NCBI GenBank assembly: GCA_038496675.1
Contig: CM076654.1
Span: 7,839,677-7,903,676, forward strand
Direction of reading: 5' to 3'
From: Rachycentron canadum
Taxonomy: Eukaryota; Chordata; Actinopteri; Carangiformes; Rachycentridae
Length of the DNA: 64,000 nucleotides
Shown: piece by piece, positions 50,601 through 62,883 of the stretch
Layout: each line of letters begins with the position of its first letter
How positions within the stretch are numbered: position 1 is the stretch's first letter
Notes under the pieces: model-generated
The model's input: only the letters and a program-made list of their open reading frames with translations
The model's database searches: none
Told to the model about the DNA's origin: nothing
Made by a program: the position numbers and the translations under genes

Positions 50601-53600
50601 GAGTTTGCTTGGATCTTCCTGGCAGCTGGCAGAGCTTCAGACAAGCACTACTCACTGAAACACAGCACTGAATGTGTATCCAACATCAGCACTTTTATCT
50701 CCCGACTTGTCAGCCAATCTCCAGTCACACTTGTTACAGTTAGATAATAGTCTACAATCTAGCTTTTCACATTGGCATTCCTTTGCTTTTTCTTTCACTC
50801 TCCCTGAATCCTGCTTCCATTTTAGGGTCTCATAACAAAAGAGCTGATTATCAGACCTGCCCGCCCAATTTGCTTTATCTTCTTCTCCCTTTATCACTTT
50901 GTCACACTCTCTCCCTTGTTCTTGCTTCTCCATCTGTCTCCCTTTTTTTGGGGTGTTCTCTTTTTTACTTTCCCTCCCCCCTCCATCCACCCCCATCTCC
51001 TCTCTGATAGGACCCAGATGTCCAGCTGCTCTGGAGGACCACCACACCTCAAAACTTCAGTCAACCTCGCTCCATGTAGAGAGCTGGGCCTTGGTCCCAT
51101 CAGACAAGCCTTATAATGTTTGGCACCACAAAGGAGAACCATAAGCCTGTTTATTGGGATGGAGGACACGGGTCAGCCCAAATAACAGGTTAGTATAGAA
51201 ATGTTTCCTGTAGACACCTTGAAAAGAGGAGCTAAACAAACCAATTAATTAAAAGGATTACAAACACAACTGAGAGAGATTTTCTGTTAAAATAGCAAGA
51301 TGTAAGAAGTGCATGGTCTCCCAATACACAAACTCAATATATTTAATGAACAACTTGTTGGTAGCAACAACCCCTTTTAGAAAGAGAATACCTCACCAAC
51401 ATCATAAATTAGACAAATGCATTGAGGGGATAATAAAGAGGACTTTCTTACAAACAGGAGCAGTTATCCTGGTACGTTCAGTATGTGAGCACCCGCAGAA
51501 ACTTGACGGTAAGCTTTCCACAACAGCTGACTCCTTTCAGTCAAGCTCAATGGAGAACATGTGGGAAGCAAGGACCCAAAAGGGGGAGTGAAGGCAGGTG
51601 GATGGGAGCAAACATTGTGGCATGACAACATACAAGTACCCTAGAGGAACAGAAGAGAAGCAGGAGTGTGTGCAGGAAAGACAGATGAGTGATGAGCAAA
51701 GCTCTGGTGTATCTGAGGCTGAAGCTACAATACATCTTCCTGCCAAAATGAGAATTACCAGACTCCAGAGGAGAGGAAAGGAGCTGCTCCCTCCATCCTC
51801 CCATGGGCAAGTTTGATCTCTGGAGTAAACTCCCTGACACTGTACATACAGTTTCATTCATTTGTGACATTTACTCACATTCTACCCTCTTAACCTGCCT
51901 CCTCCTCTTCTTCTGCTTTAAACATTTATTTGTTTTATTTCCCAAAATGCCTTTTAACAACCCCTTGTGACCCTGCACATCTCATCTCACAGCTGTATTT
52001 CAGTCTAATGTATTGAGGCTTCTGCAAGATCAGACATAGGTTCTCAGCCTTTTCAACAATGTAGCCCATGTATGTTTAAGAAAAAACCCCACAGATGAAC
52101 TTTTGTCAGTTTACTTTGCACACAAATAGCCAACCTTGCAAGCCATTAATAATAGCTTAGTTCTGCTATGAAACATTAACAATAACATTCACTGAGAATC
52201 AAGCTGAGAGCTAGAAGACATATTAGCAAATTATGCAAAGTGGTTTTGGTGATAAAATGATAAACTGTGTTAACTTGACATATATTAACTCCTAAATGTC
52301 AAAACTAGACTTTGGAGACCTAAAATTCACAGCAGCTGAGCTGCATCAGTCATTCCTATCTTTAAATGTAACCAGGGGACATTTTGATGGGTTGTTCTGC
52401 TGAAATTTCCACATGCTTGACCATATTTTACATTTTTTAAAACCTAGAATATTTTGAACAGCCCATTCAAATGCAGAGATATTTTATGGCCCTCTTTTAG
52501 AGAGATACAGCAATGGTCAATTATCTGCAAGGTAATTGCTGATGACTTTAAGCAAAGAAAATATCTACTGAGCCTTGCCAGATGATGATGAGTGATGCAA
52601 AATGTGCACAGAAACGTGCGGCTCATTTAAAGTTGCTTTACTGGGTGTGTTGCAGGGAGGACAACTCCACTTGTCTGAAGTTAATACCTCACAGCTCTTA
52701 AAAGAACAAAGTCCGACTTGTGTCTACTGGTGTGCCCAGAAACATCCTCCACGCTGTTTACACACAGCACACATTCTTGCCAGATACTTCATTTGAACAA
52801 CATCTCTGGAGAGAAGAATATCACATCCTGAAGAGCTTTAAGTGTTGGAGCCCAAGTGGTACAAACAGTCTGCCGGGCTTTCTGCCTCTCCTCTAATGTC
52901 ACCCACTCCAAGCACTTTGCTCGGCTACAGCTGACATGAGTTAATTACAGACTGTGACGGACAGTACACAGACAGACTCATTGATGTGTTACAGACCTGC
53001 AGGATCAGGATCAGATAAAGTCTTTGAGTGTAATGTGGGCGAGAAAATATCAGGGCGCTTTGATGGAACTGAGCCATGGCATAATAATCAAGCTGTGTTT
53101 ATACTGTAAAGATGCTCAGGTTGCACAGGGAGGAAGCCAAAGTGTTTTCCCTGAGTGTCACACAGTGCTCACTGGTCCATGCAGGGTACAAAGGTCATGG
53201 TTAACAAGGCATCACTCTCATGTTCAGATTTGTCTCTGCTTCAAAGACTGAAATGATAAAACACGCATCCTAAAATTATTTTTCTACAGCTGCTACTTTC
53301 TGAATTGCAAATGATTATAAGCCTTATCGCATGAGTAACTACAGCCATGTTTGATCCACGGTTATTCCAATCAGTAGCCACACTGTCAAACCTGTAATAC
53401 CAGCATCACACCATCATGCAGCCCTGGTGTTTTTTACTGTACTGTGTCACATCCGAGTGACACATGAGGTCCACAGTGCTAAAAATCCTCATCTGACACG
53501 TGAGTGAACTGACACACATGGCAGCCGTCAGCTGACCTCTGAGGGACCAGCTGCCGTTGAACAACACAGTGATGACTCAACACTGACCGGAGGTGCTTTC

Positions 53601-55919
53601 CTGTGCTTGCTCTGTGAAGTTTCAGTTTGGCCTGATGGATGAAGTGATACCTGGAATCCAGTCAGCTGCCTGCTGGATGGAAAATGCTTTCTCAACATGT
53701 CACTTTGACTGATCGGTGGATAAAAAACACAAATTGAGATTTGAGTCTGCAGTATTTCTTTCTAAGTGCAGCAACATTGCAGAGTACACTTATTTCTTCT
53801 GAAAATGCCTCTCTAGAAGAAACCAGAAATCAGAAGAATCCACAAATGACAAGCTTGGTGCTTCAACTCAAAAGTACAAACAGAATCTCCCTTTTTTAGT
53901 GTGACACATTTAGATCATTGCAGTATTTCCTGCATATTTGAAGCAGCTTTAGTGTTGTTTTTGCATTTTTCAGTCCATATTATGCCCAAGAAATCACATT
54001 ATTAGCCAATTAGCCAATAATTCCCACCATTTATCATAATGCAGTTGAAAATGTAGATTAATTACACATTGTGCTTACAGAGATGGATCAGTTGTTTAAA
54101 ATGAGACTCTACAAATATGAGTCTAATTAATTGCATTAATGTAAACCAAAAATGAAAATTTGCATCAAAGGACTCTATAAGCTGTAAAAAAAAAAAAAAC
54201 AACAAAAAAAAAACATAAATTGAATAAAGCTATATGCTACATAAGGTTAATTGTAATTTTGACATATACAAATGTTGTATTAAACTGATGACTAAAATGT
54301 GCAAAATGCTAGTATGGTTCAGTTAAACAGTGATTAAGAGATTGTTCAGCTATCTTTCCTGTAAACAGTGAGGTCTAATGAACTGTTTTAATGCATCTAT
54401 CACCGTATGTCTGAATACACCCTTAAGTAACTGACTCAAGTCTGGATGAGACAGCCTGTTCACATCACCACACAGATGCAGCACTCAAACAAAGCTTCAC
54501 TATGTATACTCTGAATGTGCCTCAATAGAAGGGTTACTTCAGCATTTTATGTGCTCTTTGGCTTGTAGTTGTACTCCTGCACACCATTTCCATGCTGTGC
54601 ATATTCTGTATTGTTACCTGTTTTCTTGTCTGTATACAACATCTATTGCACGTCTGCCCGTCCTGGGTGAGGGATTCCTCCTCTGTTGCTCACCATGAGG
54701 TTTCTCTTTTTTTCCCTGTTAAAAGGGTTTTTTGTTTTGAGTTTTTCCTCAGTCGATGTGAGGGTCTAAGGGCAGAGGATGTTGTTATAATGCTATGTAA
54801 AGCCCTTTGAGACAAACTGTTTGTAAAAATGGGCTATACAAATAAAATTGCCTTGCCTTGCCTTGCCTTGCCTTGCCTTGCCTTGCCTTGCCTTGCCTTG
54901 CCTTGCCTTGCCTTGCCTTGTAGGACTGTCACTGCAGGTGCTTGTTAGAGTCACCCTGAGTGAATCACCCCTACTGACGTTGAGATGTTTCAACATACTG
55001 TAAGAGCAGCCTCAGTTACAGCTCGGAGTGTTTCCTGTGTGTCACATCACAGACACAGCTCCACTGTAATCCTGACCATCTTTGGTTTGTTTCCATGGTG
55101 TCCATTCCCTCATTTGTCCATATATAGCAGAAGCAGCTGTGATGATGGGAGAAGAGGTTACCTAAACTCACATTTAAGGAGTCTGTGACTAACTTAACTT
55201 AAATGTCATGATTCAAGGTGGGGTTTATATGTCATTGGTCTCTGTTACAATCACTCACTCTACTTTCCAACCACTTCATGGCCAGGTTGTGCAATTTGAG
55301 GCTTTGATGTGAAGGCCAAGGGTCAACCCCACAAACTTAAAAACCCATTCATATAGCCTGCTGTTAAAAAACACACTATGAAGATAAGAGATGCCCCTCC
55401 AAGTCCCCTCTCTCGTACAAATGGCCACCTCTGACTAAAACAAACAGCCAAAGACAGCTATGTGTAGTATGTCTCACTGTCTCCGTGTCACCTCAATGCC
55501 AGCCATCTCTGACTCAAACTGGATAGTGATGAACAACAGGCGTCTCTGGACAGGACACAAAGTTTGTACATGTACATGTGATATTTCCTCCCAAGCCCCT
55601 GGACGTCCAACTTCCAAAAGCATCAACAGTTTCTGATGATATTTGACGGCAGTAGAACAAGCAACTCACCAGATATTTGGCACACACGTTGATAATCTTC
55701 GCAGCAGTCTCCGGTTTTCTGACAGTAGGTATCACAGTAACACACTGTTTTCCTCCTGGTGTATTCAAAACATTCGTTATTGCGGCCGGTGCAGCAGTTT
55801 GGGCTCTCCCTCTCCCTGCAGCCCGCCTCAGCCCGTGGGACTATCTCCCCGCAGAAAAATGCCAAATATCCACAAATGATAAACCCGAGATGCGCCGAGC
55901 TCCATCCGTGCGCCCCCAT
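44661..55919 (-). CDS. sbspon: Somatomedin B and thrombospondin type 1 domain-containing protein, complete
   Basis: Secreted, matrix-type protein whose molecular role is poorly known. Exons 55670-55919, 47893-48078, 47401-47491, 45276-45434 and 44661-44766 join in one frame to 263 aa (human SBSPON 264). The start at 55919 gives a signal peptide (hydrophobic stretch about 11-23). An upstream in-frame ATG at 55985 is less likely because it would bury that signal. A somatomedin B domain spans about 34-80 with paired cysteines (SPNCC, VCYCDTYC, GDCCEDYQRVC). A thrombospondin type 1 repeat spans about 88-145 (GSWGTWSSCTSPCG). The C-terminal half has SYCVYLRL, VCAECQSDAM and RCGGDGLEST, then GCHGSWVRESSSEGCRCPPY. 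The last parts match the human family pattern of QGTWKKV followed by a CSC motif. Intron 1 is 7.6 kb, far longer than the others. Confidence 0.93.
49179..49201. repeat. (TG)n microsatellite in sbspon intron 1
   Basis: About 11 TG units. Confidence 0.95.
50082..50094 (-). promoter_or_regulatory. DR1-type nuclear receptor element in sbspon intron 1
   Basis: The plus strand reads TGACCT-C-TGACCC, so the minus strand is GGGTCA-G-AGGTCA. This is a consensus direct repeat with 1-base spacing. It lies about 5.6 kb downstream of sbspon exon 1. Binding is not demonstrated. Confidence 0.35.
54560..54920 (+). mobile_element. L2-like LINE 3' end with a (CCTTG)14 tail
   Basis: A familiar teleost repeat 3' region: TTGCACGTCTGCCCGTCCTG, CTCCTCTGTTGCTCACCATGAGG, GGGTCTAAGGGCAGAGGATG, GTAAAGCCCTTTGAGAC and GGGCTATACAAATAAAATTG. 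It is followed by 14 perfect CCTTG units (54851-54920). It is 5'-truncated, with no ORF. It lies in sbspon intron 1, about 750 bases from exon 1, on the strand opposite to the gene. Confidence 0.7.
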
Positions 55920-56019
55920 GACGGAAACTTTTCTGTGTCCACTTGCTTCACACGCACTCACACACACCGCTGGTGTATGCGTCACTTTGGATGGCTTGAA
56001 AACTGAATATCGTTATTAA

Positions 56020-59000
56020 GACACAGATGGTATTTTCTATAGAAAGTCCAAGTGCAACATGGCCCTATTGGCGAAGAAAACGAGGTACCATCTGCACTGA
56101 CACCTACACGAACAACTGATGCGTAAAAAGTGGAGCCTGTGTTGTGCGCACCAGCTCTACTCTGTCCAAGGGACACCGCCCCTTAGAGTTACTGTTGGTT
56201 ATTAGGGAAGACGTACAGTACCAGCCTACCAGCCCCTCGCCCTTCCTCTCTCGCTTGCCTCTGTACTGTGTTAAGAAACAAAGCGAATGAGTGGTATATG
56301 GAACCCGCGCTGTCCAGATGTGTTAGACCACTTCTCCTGTCAAGAACCATGTGTGATGCAAATTCACCATAGCTTTGTGTTTTTTGGTTTTTTTTTGGGG
56401 GGGGGGGGGAATACTGCCTGCGAGCCTTAACAAAAGTATTTACCTATAGTGACTTACTGCAAACATGGAGCCAAGAAAATTCAAAGTGCTGCACACGAGT
56501 CGAAAGGAAAAGTGTATATAACATTATAAAACATGCAAACACCATATTGGAAAAGTGGCCTAAATCTAAAACAGCTGATATCAGTCTCATGAGGAAATTA
56601 AATTCAGCACCACGGACAGCGGCGCGGCCACTGTGCAAAACCTTCAGTTTTCAGTAAATAAAAGAGAAATTCACTTAAAAACAAGATTCAATCTGCAGCC
56701 ACCGTCCTTCTAGAGCTGCAGCAACAACACGATCTCCACTGATCCTGCTTGACTGAGACGATCCACCCTATTGAGAGAAAGGCTGGAGAACAATAACATT
56801 ACTCACCCTTCACTGGACCTGAGTGAATGGAGGCTCTGGAGGAGACACCAAGCGTCCACTGTATATGTAAGATGTAGTGTAGAGGAGCAGCCTCTATTGT
56901 CAAGCAGAACACAAAGTAGTGAAATCCTCCATTTTTGTTAGTGGGAAAATGTTACATGTGAGAGATGAAGAAAAGGTAAAACATCCGTTTATTTTACTAG
57001 ATTTTTAGTCATACCAGTGCAGGTTTGCAAGGTAAACAATCATTCACTCTTCATATGGGCAGAAGTATTACATTAATTGCCGCCTTAATGGTGAGATTAA
57101 ACAGCTGCTTCTGGCCCCCAAGAAAGAGGCTACAACGTTCATTTGCAATAATGGCAGACATAAGCTGTAGACTGTCTCCTAACACCAACAAATGAGGCAG
57201 ACTGATACAAGTCATGCTCAGAAAAATGCATGTGCGGCTCTTCACCAGCAGATGGTGGAACAAGCCTCCTCTGACCTTGACACCAGCAGTAAAAAAAACT
57301 AAGACTAAGAAAATAAGTGAAAGTAAAACTAAGGAAGTCAGTAGAAGTAATTTAAGTCTGACAGTATAGTCCTTTTTCACAGCATGTAAATAATAGTATT
57401 TGTTATAGCTGCACTGCATTAAATTGTAGCAAATTGAGGTGCCTGTTATTGTGGTTGCTGGTTTAGCCAGAACCATTGGGAACTAGCCACTGTTTTAGAG
57501 TGTGAGTGTTTAAATCTATAAAATTGAGTTCAAAGATCAACTAAGACCTGCTCTTTGCCTGATGCCCATGTGACTTAAATTTATGAGTTTTTTAGGTAAT
57601 TTTGGAGCAGTCCTCTGCCCAGCAGCAGTGATGAGAGAAGCTGGAGGAAGTGATGATTTTTAGGATGAAGGGAGGTTAGTAGCTGCTTTGTCCCTCCTCA
57701 TAAAGCCCTGTTGTACAAATATGACGAGAGAGGAGGCCTCTCTCATCACTGGTGTGTGTGTGGGAGAGAGAGCGGTAAGGAGAGAGGATGTTTGATAGAG
57801 GCTCTGACCACAGCTCCCCCCAGTGTTTAAGATTAAGGTTTTGTCTTGTGTTTGTGTTTGTCTCATGTCTTTCGGTCTAACCTGACACTTATTGCCTTAT
57901 AAACCACAGTCCTTTGCTGCATTGGCACTGTCCTCTCCCAGCATGATCTGTTGTAACCAAAACGACAGAGCAACAGACAGACGAGGGAGAACGACCAGTC
58001 TGCACGCTTTCAAGTTCTCAGATGTTTGTTTTAATGAGTGTTAAAATCCCCTCTGACAATGTAGGACTTTACAGTAAGCACAGAAAATAGAAGGGGATGA
58101 TGAGGTTAATTGCACGAGATTCATCATAAAGAGCCACACACACACATACACACACAGCCTTGGATTACATTGATTTTTTACAACAGTAATATTTTCTCTT
58201 GGCTATCTGGCAGTTGGGAACACAGGCAAAGAGAAAACATATTTTTTAAAAAGGTGAACTGATGAATTTCAGTAATATAGGGAAATATAATCCTTCTTTA
58301 AGTACAATCATTACAGTAAGACATACATTTTAACGTCACTGATGATGACACAAGGAAAAATATTTGTGACCGAACCACAGAAAAGTCAAACTTCTGCTCC
58401 GACGATTGAAGAGTTTAATGGGTTGCTCATAGATGAGGATATTTCTCAAGTAGCATTTACCAACAAAAGAGTAAAAGGCACATGAGTGAGAGGTAAAAAC
58501 AAATCCTGAATGAAACAGGGCACGTGAACAGAACAGCACAGGAAATGGATTTGACTGCGATTCCCAGTCTTTTGGGTGCGTGGCCACTTCACAGTAAAAG
58601 AAGCACTCCTTGCAACCTTTCATTGCAGGTTACAAATCATGTCCATGAATTGTTAGAGGTTCTACCCAAAGATGATTTCCTGAATAAATTAACATAATTA
58701 TGTTGAGCAGAACATTAGCTTTCCTTTCCAATTAACTATCTCACAACCCCTCAGAAGACAAAGTTGTGGGAGCCTCTTCTAGGGAACCCTAGAATATAAC
58801 CTGATGAACATTATGCTTCCACTGAAAAGGAAGAAGCTGTCAGCAGCTACTTTGTGTATGACTTTGTGTTGTTGGGTCATTTACACTCACAGTGTAATAC
58901 AGCAATATAATATTTTCTAACACCTATAAAACACTTTCACACCTGTTTACAGGAAAAAAAAACCTGACACAAGTGGCACAAGTTAACAGCAAATAATATA

Positions 59001-59880
59001 TCTCTAAACAATCTAGATAAACGTTCAATAAATACATTTATAAAGCATGTCACAATATGAATTGTAATATTTGCTCTTCTCTTATGCTCATTGGACACAT
59101 AGATGTTCTTCCTTCATAGTATAACAGGTTTGGCATTTGGCATGGGCAAAAAATACATCATATTTTACAATAAAACTATAATGCTGGTAATAAACTAAAA
59201 TAGAATCTAAACTGTATAAAAATAATTGGCATATTACAAATGTAAAATCATTTCATTAAAGATTGATTCGCTCCAGTAAACTTCAGTAACTTTACTGACA
59301 GTAAACTACAACCAGCTGCAGCCTGGGTCCTCTGGGTTAAAACAATATTAAACACAAGAGGAGACAGAGAGCAACACAAACTCAAGAAAATCCAGTATAC
59401 AAGCAGTAAACATCAGTAAAACAGCTTTGATGATGAGAAATAATATTCTTCACTGGAAGATGTTATTTTACAAAGCAGGTTTACAAAGTCATGAAGGAAT
59501 CAAGTTAATGACCCTAATGTTCAGGTTGTTTCACATTTTAAAATTGATGATGCATTTCTGATATGAGTCATCATCAAATTAGTTATTTGGCTTACTTTGT
59601 AAACCTACTTTGTGAAGCTGACCCTTGGTCTTGTCAGGTGTCTTGATGCTGAGCATCCAGCTTTCCAGATGTTAGCGACACTGAGCCTCTATCAGTGTTT
59701 CCTTCTTCGCTGCAGCCCCTGTTTATGAGCTCCTTAACTTCCTAGTTAGCATAGGACACTGATCTAAGGCACTAACCCTCAAGAGTTGGTTTTATGATAC
59801 ACAAGAGGTCTGCTAAACTCAGATCTGTGTCTAATGCCTGGGACACAGGACACCGACGTTTTTTCTGTACATTCAGCAGC
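56020..59880. other. Intergenic region, with the probable slc25a1 3' UTR at its right end
   Basis: No coding sequence is recognised. The left end includes sequence just upstream of sbspon, which carries a G-run near 56397. The right part (about 58.0-59.9 kb) may be 3' UTR of slc25a1. The only signal I can offer is a minus-strand ATTAAA near 58029, which is weak. Confidence 0.4.
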
Positions 59881-62071
59881 TCAGTCTGTCTTCCACACTG
59901 CATTCAGGACTTTCACCACCTCCTCATAGATGATGAAAACTATGGCCACATCCAGACACACACGGCCCAGGCGAGGAACTGTCCCTTTATAGAAGCTACA
60001 GATGGACAAAGACAGAGAGAGAGAGATGAGTGGATATAAAGTTTTCAGTAAAGTAGGGAAATATTTATATTTCCTAACATTATTAAGTAAAACATCCCTG
60101 ATGATTTTGCAGATAATACTATAGATGCCTACTTAGAATGGACAAAATTTATTGGGAGGTAAAAAAAAATTATAGATTTCATTTATATTTAGTGCTTTTT
60201 GGTTTTATGTGTATTTTTGTGCATGAACGTGTATGAGCTGGTGAGTCTCTCCAGTTAAACCATTGGTTATAAACAGGCAGTGCCCACACGTGAGATAGCA
60301 CAGTGCAGTACGCTATGTTCAGGTGAAGGCGTCCTTCCAGAATTTCCTCCACTGAAGAAATCACTTTTTCAGCTAAAAAAGCCTCCAACAAAGAAAGAGA
60401 TAAGACCAGAGCATAGGTGGACTAGCCATCCAACAACCGGCTCAAATCTAAGTGGACCGTCAAAACATCCATAGAGTTTTTAAAGTTTTTACCCGCTCTT
60501 TCTGTATCATCTATAGTCGTCTAGTGTGACATCTAGTAGCACTGATGATTATCTCCTGAATCTTTAGTACATATGGCGGCTACAAACGAAGAAGGTGATG
60601 CTCATGCAGTGTCAACAGTATAACTTGTAAACTGAGAAAGTAATGAAGGCTTGTTCTGATTAACGGATTAAAGCCGCCAGCATGCTGCGACACCAAACTA
60701 AACAAAGTGAAGGGGTACTCACGCTGCCAAGCCCTCATATCTCAGGATCTTCACAGCACAGTCTAGTGTGCTTTTATATTTATGTGCTTCCAGACCCTTC
60801 GGAAAGAAAAGGAAAGACGTTGAGCGACACGCACAAGGAAGAAACACACAGTGAACATGTGTTTCTTAACCTTTCTCATATTATGTACCTGCATCCGAGT
60901 CTTGATGACATCTAGTGGGGTGTTTCCAAATACACTGGCTGCTCCTGCTATGGCCCCGAAGGCTCCAGTCACCAAGGGATTGATAGCTTTGTTGGGGTTA
61001 TCACCTAGAGAAGGGACATAACAGAAGTGTCAGTAATGTGTTTATACTAATACGATAGAATGTGTATTAATTTAAATATAAATCATTTTTGTTGTAATAA
61101 ACAAAGACATACAGTACACTGACCTTTATACCAGTTCTTGAGAGAGGTCATCACAAAAAAGCGAATGGCCTGGTTGGAGCCTTGTTTGAGGACAGTGGCA
61201 GTGAGACCTTGGTATGTCCCACTTAATCCTGTTCAGGCAAAAGACAAGGGATAAATTCACCTGTTTTTTTTGTTTTGTTTTTTTTTTCAATTAAAGTACT
61301 GTGTAGTCCAGTAAAAACACTACATATTCAGCTGCCCTACCCCGTCTGACCAGTAGATGTCAGCTGAATTACATACACTGAAGCAGCTCTTTACCTTGCA
61401 CTCTAACAATCTCTCTGACTCCGTGGAAGAAGCCTTTGTATTTGGGATTTGCTGAAGTCTGGTCATGAATGAATTTAACCTTGAGAGATTAAAAAAAAGA
61501 ACAATATGATCAAACAGAAAATGACACTATAACAGAGAAGGGAGACACACAAACTGGTGAAAATAGCACAAATGTGTCGTCTGGCTCAGAGAATATGGAG
61601 GATCCACAGCTGATAAAGGGTTAGGGTTAGGTAGCATGAAGTCTTTGCTTTCAGTTCCAAATTTATATGCTTTAATCAGTTTAACTGTGAATATCATAAA
61701 CTGAGAAGATTTATTCTGTATGAAAAACACTGCTGATTTATTCTATGTAGAAGCTTTGTGATCTAACAGACTGAGAATTGGTTCAGAAAAGAACAGTTGT
61801 AAAATATGTCGCAAGTCAGGCTTGGAAAAACAATAATGAACGATAGAAGATTGAAAATACTTGTGTGTGCATGACACTAAAAATCAAATGCATCAAATCA
61901 GAAATCTGACCACAGAACAGCTAGTAGGATACCTTGACAGTTTCCATGGGACAAACCACCAAAACAGCCTCCATCACTCCAGCTCCAAGTCCACACAGCA
62001 GGCCTCTGGTGCTGTCCAGTCGGCCTGACTCATCCTTTGCATGGTTACTGAGGAACTCAAACACCCCAAAC
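59881..62071 (-). CDS. slc25a1: Mitochondrial tricarboxylate (citrate) carrier, C-terminal two thirds; 5' exons outside the window
   Basis: Inner-membrane exchanger that exports citrate for malate and so feeds cytosolic acetyl-CoA for lipid synthesis (family knowledge). Exons 61933-62071, 61395-61479, 61124-61228, 60889-61004, 60723-60796 and 59881-59995 join in frame to about 211 residues. These correspond to human residues from about 101 to the end at 311. Carrier signatures are CPMETVK (second repeat) and TPLDVIKTRMQ (third repeat). Citrate-carrier landmarks include LKQGSNQAIRFFVMTSL, GAIAGAASVFGN and GTVPRLGRVCLDVAIVF, and the end is VWKTD. The first exon here starts in phase after what should be the AVR motif. 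I searched the minus strand from 62072 to 64000 for the preceding LYRGLSSLLYGS-type sequence and did not find it, so at least 1.9 kb of intron follows. Confidence 0.95.
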
Positions 62072-62835
62072 CTGAGGAGGAGAGTAAAGTCAGCATGGAA
62101 CTATGGGAAAATTCACCACAGGAGTGTCCAAAACTGGAGCAAATCAAGCAAATAACAGTGATGTTTGTGAATACAGACATTTCATTACCATAGGGGGAAC
62201 CCTTTGAAATGACACAACAAATTTAAGTCAATTTCTGCAAAACAGCTCTGAACAGCTCAAGGTACATTAACTTATTAAGATTGTCTCAGTCTTTTGTCCT
62301 TAGCTTTTTGAGCTATTGTCCCTCGCTGTTGGAGATATATTTCTGTAAGATACTAACTCGCTCTGCAATTTAAATAATTCTGTTTTAATCATCTGAGACA
62401 ATATTCAATTTAATGTGTGTGTTTAATATAAAGGCTGAAGTAAACAAATGAAGGAAGACGCTGATATTCCAGGGACATATAATGAGGTTCTTTATTAAGA
62501 CACTATCAATACACCTTTAGCATAAAAAAGGCCACATATTGCAGGATAATTATGCTGCCCCCATCAGCAGGAATCAGGCAGCAGAGGAGAACATAAAACT
62601 AGTTTCCTCTCCATGTCTCACTGAGTACAAATAAAAGCAGTACCAAGGATGCACCTCAAGGCAAAAAACTTGCTTCTAACTCAGATTTTAGTGGAGACAA
62701 ACTGCTGAAAGTGCAGAATGTGCTTAAGGCCTTTACTTTATTGTCCTTCCTCCTTCCTCATTTCAGATGCACCAATAAATGCACAGTGTCTCAGTAACCA
62801 GTAAGTGACCAGCAACAGCTGCTATGGAAGCCAGC

Positions 62836-62883
<48 letters not shown>

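Noticed and set aside
50652..51047. 131-aa minus-strand open frame rich in Lys and Glu
   Set aside because: It is produced by a pyrimidine-rich tract on the opposite strand; the low complexity explains the composition.
55920..55985. Upstream in-frame ATG for sbspon at 55985
   Set aside because: It would add 22 residues before the signal peptide; the ATG at 55919 puts the hydrophobic segment close to the N-terminus as in the family.
61615..61630. Telomere-like GGGTTA units (also CCCTAA-like sequence near 32462)
   Set aside because: Only about two units each; too short to call interstitial telomeric repeats.
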